NCBI GenBank assembly: GCA_036496605.1
Contig: DASXKV010000002.1
Span: 1-64,000, forward strand
Length of the DNA stretch: 64,000 bases
From: Gemmatimonadaceae bacterium
Lineage (GTDB): Bacteria > Gemmatimonadota > Gemmatimonadetes > Gemmatimonadales > Gemmatimonadaceae
Direction: 5' to 3'
Position 1 is the stretch's first letter. The number at the start of each line of letters is the position of its first letter. Positions 58,221-64,000 of this stretch are shown here, piece after piece. The position numbers were made by a program, and so were the translations under genes. The notes below the pieces were generated by a model, which saw only the letters and a list, made by a program, of their open reading frames with translations, was not told where the DNA came from and did not search any database.

Positions 58221-59993
58221 ATGACCGCCTCGCTCTCACCGTCCTCGAGCACCACTTCCTCGCTGCGCGCCGCGACCGGAGTGCCGTTTCGGATCAAGAT
58301 GGCCGGGATCAGCGCGGCGGCGGTGATTGTCACGCTCGCGGTCGTTCTCATTCCGGTCTACGTGCTCAGCAAAGACTTGCTGACACAGGTTCTCGGCGAG
58401 CAGGTGAGCGCAGTCACGCGCAGTACCAGCGTTGCCTTGTCGGGCGACTCACTCGACCGGATCGCCGAGCACGGCGGTCAGAACACCAACGCGTATCGCC
58501 TCACCCGCACGATGCTCCAACGCATGTGGCTCGCGAACGGCGGGAGCCTCACCGACCTCGTGAACGGCGTCGCAATCGTCCGCGTCGACACCGCGCGCCG
58601 CTTCCGCTATCTCGTGCACTCCACGTGGCAGCCGGGCCAGGCGCAGTTCATCGCGACTTGGCAACCACCTTCCGGCCTGCTCGACAGCTTGCGCGCGGGC
58701 CGCGGCGGTGTGACCGAGATCTACGACGCCGGCGGCACCAAGGTACTGACCGCGGCCGCGCCGGTGCGTCGAGCCGACGGCACGTTGGCCGGCTTCGTCA
58801 TCACGACACTCGGCGCCTCGGCGCTCTTCTTCAACGTGTCGCGACAGCTCCAGAGCTACATCGCTTTTCCACTTGTCGCATTCGCCATCGCCGTCATCTT
58901 CGCGTACTGGGGCGCCGCACGCCTAACGGGTGGCATCATCGCCATCGCCGAGCATGCGGACGCCGTCGCGTCGGGCACTCTTCGGCACGATCTCGAGTTC
59001 TCGTCAGGCGACGAGGTCGGCGCGCTCGCCGACTCCTTCCGTCGCATGAGCACCAGCCTGCGCGCGCTGCTGCTGGAGATCGAGACCGGCGCCTCCGAGG
59101 TCGCCGCGACCGCGGAGCAGCTCGCCGCCGGCGCACAGCAGATGACGGCATCGACCGACCAGGTTGCCGGTGCCGCGCACTCCATTGCCCAATCGGCGAC
59201 GGTGCAGACGAAGGGAATCAACACCGCCGTCGATGCGTCGACACGCGTCGCCGATCGCGCGTTCGCGGTCGCCGGTCACGCGCGCAGCGCGCAGTCCGCC
59301 GCGGATGTCGTCGCCCGCTCGGCCCGGCGCGGCGTCTCTGCGGCCGAGCAGGCGCTCGAGAGCATGAGTGCGATTGCTCGCGTGACAAAGGACGCCGTCC
59401 CCGCCGTCAACGAGCTCGGTGAGAAATCGCAGCGCATCGGTAAGATCACGGACGCGATTGGCGCCATCGCGCGTCAGACGAACCTGCTCGCACTCAATGC
59501 AGCCATCGAAGCGTCGCGCGCGGGCGAACACGGCAAAGGGTTCGCCGTCGTCGCCGACGAAGTGCGCAAGCTCGCCGGGGAGAGCGCACGCGCTCTGGAC
59601 ACGATTCGCAAACTCGCAACCGAGATCAGAAACGCCGCCATCCGCACCGAGGAGCACATCGGTCAGGTGAGTGACCGCGTCGCCGAGGGCGAATCGGTCA
59701 TCCGCGCGTCATCGGTGGCCCTCGGGCAGATCTCACGTGAGATCGAAGCCAGCCGGAGCGCGGTCGATCTCATCGTTGCTTCGGCCGACGCGCAGCGCGA
59801 AGAGGCTGCCGCATTGGCAAAGGAGATCGAGAGCATCGCCGTGGTCGCCGAGCAGAATGCCGCCACGTCGCAGGAGGTGAGCGCCGTCGTCCAACAACAG
59901 ACGGCGTCGATGACGGCCGTGGCCTCGTCGAGCCAGCACCTCGCCGCGATCGCCGAGCGCCTCAAGGGCTCGATGACCCAATTCAATCTCTGA
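58221..59993 (+). CDS. Methyl-accepting chemotaxis protein
   Basis: The 590-residue receptor has a transmembrane segment at about 29-49, an extracytoplasmic sensing region of about 160 residues, and a second transmembrane segment at about 213-232. HAMP follows, then a long signalling coiled coil. The hairpin tip is conserved: [37 protein letters not shown]. No other che gene is near. The next gene begins 11 bp downstream, so it may be cotranscribed. Confidence 0.94.
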   Translation: MTASLSPSSSTTSSLRAATGVPFRIKMAGISAAAVIVTLAVVLIPVYVLSKDLLTQVLGEQVSAVTRSTSVALSGDSLDRIAEHGGQNTNAYRLTRTMLQRMWLANGGSLTDLVNGVAIVRVDTARRFRYLVHSTWQPGQAQFIATWQPPSGLLDSLRAGRGGVTEIYDAGGTKVLTAAAPVRRADGTLAGFVITTLGASALFFNVSRQLQSYIAFPLVAFAIAVIFAYWGAARLTGGIIAIAEHADAVASGTLRHDLEFSSGDEVGALADSFRRMSTSLRALLLEIETGASEVAATAEQLAAGAQQMTASTDQVAGAAHSIAQSATVQTKGINTAVDASTRVADRAFAVAGHARSAQSAADVVARSARRGVSAAEQALESMSAIARVTKDAVPAVNELGEKSQRIGKITDAIGAIARQTNLLALNAAIEASRAGEHGKGFAVVADEVRKLAGESARALDTIRKLATEIRNAAIRTEEHIGQVSDRVAEGESVIRASSVALGQISREIEASRSAVDLIVASADAQREEAAALAKEIESIAVVAEQNAATSQEVSAVVQQQTASMTAVASSSQHLAAIAERLKGSMTQFNL

Positions 59994-60004
59994 TTGGGAA
60001 TTCC

Positions 60005-61003
60005 GTGAGTCGTTATGCAGTCCGCGTCGGCGTCCTGGTGTTCGCCGCACTTTCTGCCGGTTGCGACGACGCGTCGAACCTCGCCGATCATATCGCTGGC
60101 CACCGTGCGTCTCCGTTCGCGCTCTTCGGTCGCGACGACATGCGCGCGGGATTGCGTTTTGACGTGCTCCGCCACGCCGCCAAGAAGGAGTCCACGAAGC
60201 AGTACGAATGCGTTGGGCTCTGGGCGAGAGCGCAGCGCTGTTCCGTGCCGATCGAATCCGGCATGCTCTCGGCGGTCGTGGACAGCACCGGACACGTCAT
60301 CCGGCTCCTGGCGTTCACGGACCCGATTCTTCGTAACGGACTCAATGTGCACGGTCAGCTGATCTATCGAGATGTCGTGCGCGACACACGCGCCGCGTGG
60401 GATTCAGTAGGCTCGTCGCACGTCGACGACAGCGATCCTGCGGCGCCGCAGATGCGCTGGCTCGATCGAAGCAGCCGATGGGGTAGCTCATTGTGGTACT
60501 CGCGCGCGCATCGGGCAGACGTGCCCCGCTCGTCAGGCCTCACGCTCACGACGGAGATGGCGATGACGCTGCCCGAGAGCATCGGCGTCACCGACCTGCC
60601 GGCCTATGCGGTGTTCGTCCAGCGCCAGCCGACGCCGCCTGGGGTGCCAGAAGCGACAGCGACCGCGCGCAGAGACAGCACGCCCCTACGACCGCCGATT
60701 CCCGACGAGATCCTAACGATGCTGCGTTCGGATCTTCGTGCCGTGGCGATCGCCGAGGAGGAAGCTGTCCATCAGACGGGGCGCTACGTAACGCGTCTCG
60801 ACAGCTTGCACATCACGCGCACCGCCGGCGTCACGCTCGAGTTGCTGCGCTCGACGCCCGATGGCTGGAGCGCCGTTGCCAGCCACCCCGGTCTCCCGGG
60901 ACTGACCTGCGTCCTGTTCGCCGGCAATGTCGACAACCCGCCGTCGACGCAGAAGGAACGTCGTCGCGCCCCCACCGGCGAAATCGCATGCGACAGACCG
61001 TGA
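60005..61003 (+). CDS. Lipoprotein with a pilin-like C-terminal segment
   Basis: The 332-residue protein starts at GTG 60005, with GGGA upstream. It has a lipoprotein signal (VFAALSAGC, Cys20). Residues about 40-200 form an unrecognised region with Cys69 and Cys79. A Pro/Thr-rich linker (about 208-233) leads to a C-terminal segment, 234-310. There, LRAVAIAEEEAVHQTGRYV, then TAGVTLELL, WSAVASHPGLPGLTCVLFAGNV resembles the globular part of minor type IV pilins, but without a pilin leader. It follows the chemotaxis receptor by 11 bp. Function unknown. Confidence 0.7.
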   Translation: MSRYAVRVGVLVFAALSAGCDDASNLADHIAGHRASPFALFGRDDMRAGLRFDVLRHAAKKESTKQYECVGLWARAQRCSVPIESGMLSAVVDSTGHVIRLLAFTDPILRNGLNVHGQLIYRDVVRDTRAAWDSVGSSHVDDSDPAAPQMRWLDRSSRWGSSLWYSRAHRADVPRSSGLTLTTEMAMTLPESIGVTDLPAYAVFVQRQPTPPGVPEATATARRDSTPLRPPIPDEILTMLRSDLRAVAIAEEEAVHQTGRYVTRLDSLHITRTAGVTLELLRSTPDGWSAVASHPGLPGLTCVLFAGNVDNPPSTQKERRRAPTGEIACDRP

Positions 61004-61052
61004 TTTAGAGAGGGAGTTCGAGCGGCGTCGTCGACAGTTCGCGTCCGTCGCA

Positions 61053-62153
61053 TCAGACAAGAGCGATTTTCGCTCCACCTGTAACCGCGGCGAACTGTCC
61101 GGTATTCCGCGGCAACAGAACGAGATCACCGCTGCGCACCGCCTGTTCGACCGCCGTAACGACTTGCTCGTCGAACTGTGTGCCCGCGTTGTGTCGCAGC
61201 TCCGCCAGCGCTTCCTCCAGCGACAACTCGTTCCCGCGATAGGGTCGACCGCTCGTCATCGCATCGATCGCGTCCGCGACGGCAACGATGCGCGCCTCGA
61301 GAGGAATCGCGTCGCCCGAGAGCCCATCGGGCACGCCCCGACCATCCATTCGCTCGTGATGCGAGCGAACGATGTTGAGCGCAATCGGCGCGTCGCCTAA
61401 CAGCGGGGCGAGAATTCGCCAGCCGACGAGCGGGTGAATCATGATGTGCTCGTACTCCTTGTCGGTGAGCTTCTCGGTCTTGTTCAACACCGCTTCGCGC
61501 ACGCCGATCTTCCCGATGTCGTGCACGTGACCGCCGAGCTCGATCTGCCGCACCACTTCGTCGTCGAGCTGGAGCGTTCGCGCGAGGATCGATGAGTATT
61601 GACTAACGCGGACCGAATGACCGCGCGTGTACGGATCTTTGAGCTCGAGCGCCTCCGCCAACGCCTGTACGCCCGCGAGGAACATCTGCTCGAGGCGGCT
61701 CGCCTGCGCTTCGACGCGAACCCTCAGCCGTTCCTGGAAATGACGATTTTCGAGAATTAATCGCCGTCGATCCATGGCTTGCGAGACGCGCGCGCGTACT
61801 TCCTCGAGATGAAAAGGCTTTGTCAGGTAGTCCATCGCGCCTCCCGACAAGCAGTTGACGGCTGCTTGCACGTCGGGGACCGCGGTGATCATCACGATCG
61901 CAACGTCTGCATGAAGGTTGCGCACGTGGCGCAGAAGCTCCATGCCATCCATCCCCGGCATGCGCAGATCCGTGAGCATGAGCGAGAATGGGTAGCGACG
62001 CAGTTGCTCGAGTGCTTCATGTCCGTTCGCCGCCTCAACGCACCGAAAGCCGTCTCTGCGCATGATGTGCATCAAAACCTGACGCAACCGCTCTTCGTCA
62101 TCGACGATGAGACAGTACGGCGCATTGATGACGGCCGCGGCGGCGGCGCTCAT
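61053..62153 (-). CDS. Response regulator with HD-GYP-type domain (GVP variant)
   Basis: The 366-residue protein has a receiver domain (phospho-acceptor Asp62 in LTDLRMPGMDG, Lys112) and a coiled linker. An HD-GYP phosphodiesterase domain follows, with the HD pair 211-212 (HVHDIGKIGV), the HHERMDGRGVPDGL segment, and DAIDAMTSGRPYR. The name-giving GYP is GVP at 273-275, and the preceding Trp is Met. All visible metal ligands are kept. HD-GYP domains degrade cyclic di-GMP; activity of this variant is uncertain. It is convergent with the lipoprotein gene, 49 bp apart. Confidence 0.92.
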   Translation of the reverse strand: MSAAAAAVINAPYCLIVDDEERLRQVLMHIMRRDGFRCVEAANGHEALEQLRRYPFSLMLTDLRMPGMDGMELLRHVRNLHADVAIVMITAVPDVQAAVNCLSGGAMDYLTKPFHLEEVRARVSQAMDRRRLILENRHFQERLRVRVEAQASRLEQMFLAGVQALAEALELKDPYTRGHSVRVSQYSSILARTLQLDDEVVRQIELGGHVHDIGKIGVREAVLNKTEKLTDKEYEHIMIHPLVGWRILAPLLGDAPIALNIVRSHHERMDGRGVPDGLSGDAIPLEARIVAVADAIDAMTSGRPYRGNELSLEEALAELRHNAGTQFDEQVVTAVEQAVRSGDLVLLPRNTGQFAAVTGGAKIALV

Positions 62154-62215
62154 GGCTCGTCCGTTGCCGTCGCCGGGACTATCTTCAGAGCGACATTCAG
62201 CAAACGAGCTTGCCC

Positions 62216-63430
62216 ATGACTCGCGTCTTCGACGAGGATCTCTCCCCCGGTTTCGGCACGCGCGCCATTCACGCTGGCCAGCGTCCGGAGCCGCTCGCGG
62301 GCGCGATCATGACGCCCGTCTACCTCACGTCGACGTACGTGCAGGACGCGTTGGGCGAGCATAAAGGCTATGAGTACGCCCGCGGGAAGAACCCGACGCG
62401 GGAGGCATTCGAGCGCAACGTCGCTTCTCTCGAGGGCGGCCGGCACGGCTTCGCATTCGCCAGCGGCATGGGCTGTCTCGATTCGATCATGAAGCTGTTC
62501 CGTTCCGGCGACCACATCATCTGCGCTGAGAACGTATATGGCGGGACGTTCCGTCTTTTTGATCGCGTACTTCAGCACTTTGGGCTTGCCTTCAGCTACG
62601 TGGACACCCGCGATGCTCAGCGCGTCGCCGATGCGGTACGACCGAACACGCGAGCGATTCTCGTCGAGACTCCGACGAATCCGCTCATGCGCATTACAGA
62701 TCTGACCGCCGTTGGTACGATCGCGCTGAAGGCTGGTGCACTACTCATCGTCGACAACACGTTTTCCTCGCCCTATTTCCAGCGCCCGTTCCAGTTCGGC
62801 GCTGACATCGTGTACCACTCGACGACCAAGTATTTGAATGGGCACAGCGACATGATCGGCGGAATCGCGATCGTCACCGACGATGAGCTCGCTGCCAAGT
62901 TCGAGTTCATTCAAAACGCGGCCGGCGCTGTTGCGGGTCCGTTCGACGCCTGGCTCGCACTTCGCGGCACGAAGACGCTGCATCTTCGCATGCGGCAGCA
63001 CGATGCCAATGGCCGGCGGATCGCGGACTGGCTCGTTGAGCAGATCGGCCCGGACAAGGTCTATTACGCCGGACTACCAAGCCATCCACAGCATGAGCTC
63101 GCGAAGCGACAGATGACGGGCTTTGGCGGGATGATCAGCATCGAGCTCGGCACGCGCGAGCGAGCGGCACACCTCCTCGGTCACGTGAAAGTGTTCTCTC
63201 TTGCGGAGTCGCTCGGCGGTGTCGAATCTCTGATCAGTCACCCCGCGTCGATGACCCACGCGTCGGTACCACCAGAGATGCGTGCGAAACTCGGTATCAC
63301 CGATGGTCTCGTTCGTCTTTCTTGCGGTGTCGAAGATGTCGAAGATCTGCTGGCGGATCTGCAACACGGCTTCGAGGCTATCCCTAGAGCGAAGGGCGGT
63401 TCGAGCCGCGAGCAGGTCGCTGCCGATTGA
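62216..63430 (+). CDS. Cys/Met-metabolism PLP enzyme (cystathionine gamma-synthase/lyase family)
   Basis: The 404-residue enzyme uses pyridoxal phosphate bound to Lys205 in HSTTKYLNGHSD. Other family motifs are YARGKNPTREAFE, FASGMGCLDS, ETPTNPLM, VDNTFSSPYFQRP and the C-terminal SLAESLGGVESLISHPASMTH. This family includes cystathionine gamma-synthase, gamma-lyase and methionine gamma-lyase; the sequence alone does not decide. The upstream gap is 62 bp, too short for a SAM riboswitch. The ATG at 62216 is chosen over an in-frame TTG at 62210. Confidence 0.92.
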   Translation: MTRVFDEDLSPGFGTRAIHAGQRPEPLAGAIMTPVYLTSTYVQDALGEHKGYEYARGKNPTREAFERNVASLEGGRHGFAFASGMGCLDSIMKLFRSGDHIICAENVYGGTFRLFDRVLQHFGLAFSYVDTRDAQRVADAVRPNTRAILVETPTNPLMRITDLTAVGTIALKAGALLIVDNTFSSPYFQRPFQFGADIVYHSTTKYLNGHSDMIGGIAIVTDDELAAKFEFIQNAAGAVAGPFDAWLALRGTKTLHLRMRQHDANGRRIADWLVEQIGPDKVYYAGLPSHPQHELAKRQMTGFGGMISIELGTRERAAHLLGHVKVFSLAESLGGVESLISHPASMTHASVPPEMRAKLGITDGLVRLSCGVEDVEDLLADLQHGFEAIPRAKGGSSREQVAAD

Positions 63431-63536
63431 TTATGCGTAACTCTGGCTGTTCTGGGGCCGTAGGGGCTCTGTCTGGCACCTGGCACCCTATCATCGAGCC
63501 CTGGCTCCTAGGCCCAAGCCCTTAGCCCCTTTTCAC
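63431..63536. repeat. GGGGCTA-type intergenic repeat region before the second M48 gene
   Basis: The left part, 63451-63470, has CTGGGGCC and TAGGGGCTC units. The right part, about 63497-63533, has the complementary GAGCCC, CTAGGCCC and TTAGCCCC units. A short direct repeat TGGCACC occurs twice near 63475-63489. It may form an irregular hairpin that ends the PLP-enzyme transcript. The C-rich arm runs up to the next start codon, leaving no ribosome-site-like purine run. Confidence 0.5.
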
Positions 63537-64000
63537 ATGCCTCGCGTCAACCTCACGCAAATCTCCTCGCGCGCCTGGGAGCATCCGGCCGACCGCGCCG
63601 CGCTCAACACCCTCCGGGCCATCCCCGGCTTCGACGAAGTCGTGCGCAAGGTCGCTGGCTTCTTCGGTGAACGCGGCATCCGACAACTCTTTCTCGCGAA
63701 TGCCGTGCGAGTGAGCCCGCGGCAGCGACCGCGTCTGAATCAGATCTACACCGAGGTGCTCGAGACCCTCGATTGGCCGACGCGGCCACAACTCTATGTC
63801 ACGCAGACGCCCTTCGTGAATGCCGGCGCCGTCGGCTTCGATGACCCGTTCATCATCATGAATTCGGGGACTATCGACACGCTCAATGAAGAAGAGCAGC
63901 GTTTCATACTCGCTCACGAGCTCGGGCACATCATGAGCGGCCATGTCACATACGTGACGATCGCGATCATCCTCCTCAATTTCGGCGTGCGCAACTTGCC
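63537..64000 (+). CDS. M48-family peptidase, 3'-truncated by the window edge
   Basis: The frame starts at ATG 63537 and stays open to the end of the window (154 codons). The visible part has a helical N-terminal region (TLRAIPGFDEVVRKVAGFF) and NAVRVSPRQRPRLN. A peptidase segment follows with PFVNAGAVGFDDPFIIMNSG and the zinc motif HELGH, then the start of a hydrophobic stretch (VTIAIILLNFG). It lacks a signal peptide, so it differs from the M48 lipoprotein at 6846 and may be a membrane-bound HtpX-like protease. Confidence 0.88.
   Translation, partial: MPRVNLTQISSRAWEHPADRAALNTLRAIPGFDEVVRKVAGFFGERGIRQLFLANAVRVSPRQRPRLNQIYTEVLETLDWPTRPQLYVTQTPFVNAGAVGFDDPFIIMNSGTIDTLNEEEQRFILAHELGHIMSGHVTYVTIAIILLNFGVRNL

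Noticed and set aside
62154-62215. Possible SAM riboswitch before the Cys/Met-metabolism gene
   Set aside because: The gap is 62 bp and divergent from the HD-GYP gene, too short for a SAM riboswitch.

Overview
This is a 64-kb, gene-dense, GC-rich bacterial chromosome window (about 64% GC judged by eye, not computed). No intergenic gap exceeds 300 bases. Genes sit on both strands in short overlapping operons. The gene set implies a diderm with an LPS-like envelope: a Kdo/LPS-kinase homologue, two ADP-heptose-type GT9 glycosyltransferases, a GT4 transferase, an Omp85-like barrel protein, several candidate lipoproteins, and type IV pilus or type II secretion parts. Together with the PhoBR/Ppx/Ppk set and the proteins seen here, this fits the phylum Gemmatimonadota best. 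That placement is an inference from gene content; there is no rRNA in the window to prove it.

Layout. 1-6.8 kb: the 3' end of a lon gene, then a minus-strand trio (single-AAA Clp-like ATPase, HExxH metallopeptidase, DUF445 membrane protein), then prepilin peptidase with a SpoU methyltransferase. 6.8-13.1 kb: an M48 lipoprotein protease and a minus-strand purine salvage operon (double 5'-nucleotidase, unknown 87-aa protein, adenosine deaminase, purine nucleoside phosphorylase). 13.2-22.1 kb: uridine kinase translationally coupled to a PhoB/PhoR-type two-component system, then ppx, ppk1, a PiT phosphate transporter and its PhoU-like partner, forming a phosphate and polyphosphate island. 22.2-33.8 kb: proteostasis (rhomboid, dnaK, HtrA protease, tRNA-Leu, tig-clpP-clpX-lon, engB). 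33.8-40.8 kb: a hexapeptide acyltransferase, a GspE/PilB ATPase fused to a Nudix hydrolase, an Omp85-like protein and trpE.

40.9-47.5 kb: an FHA-GAF-nucleotide cyclase overlapping an LPS-kinase gene, glycosyltransferases, then maf and dtd. 47.6-54.7 kb: an RDD-SpoIIM fusion facing a MoxR/DUF58/DUF4350/DUF4129 operon. 54.8-58.1 kb: glmM-glmS. 58.2-64 kb: a chemotaxis receptor, a lipoprotein with a pilin-like tail, an HD-GYP response regulator with a variant motif, a Cys/Met-metabolism PLP enzyme and the start of a second M48 protease.

Most unusual points: (1) the GspE-Nudix fusion; (2) a non-palindromic oligomer, GCCTAACG, that recurs through the window in all reading frames that avoid stops, carrying otherwise rare TTA, CTA and AGG codons; (3) intergenic long imperfect inverted repeats built from short G-rich units in at least three sequence dialects, several enclosing or replacing terminators; (4) the tandem-duplicated nucleotidase operon with an unknown small protein. 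No CRISPR array, insertion sequence, prophage or rRNA was seen.
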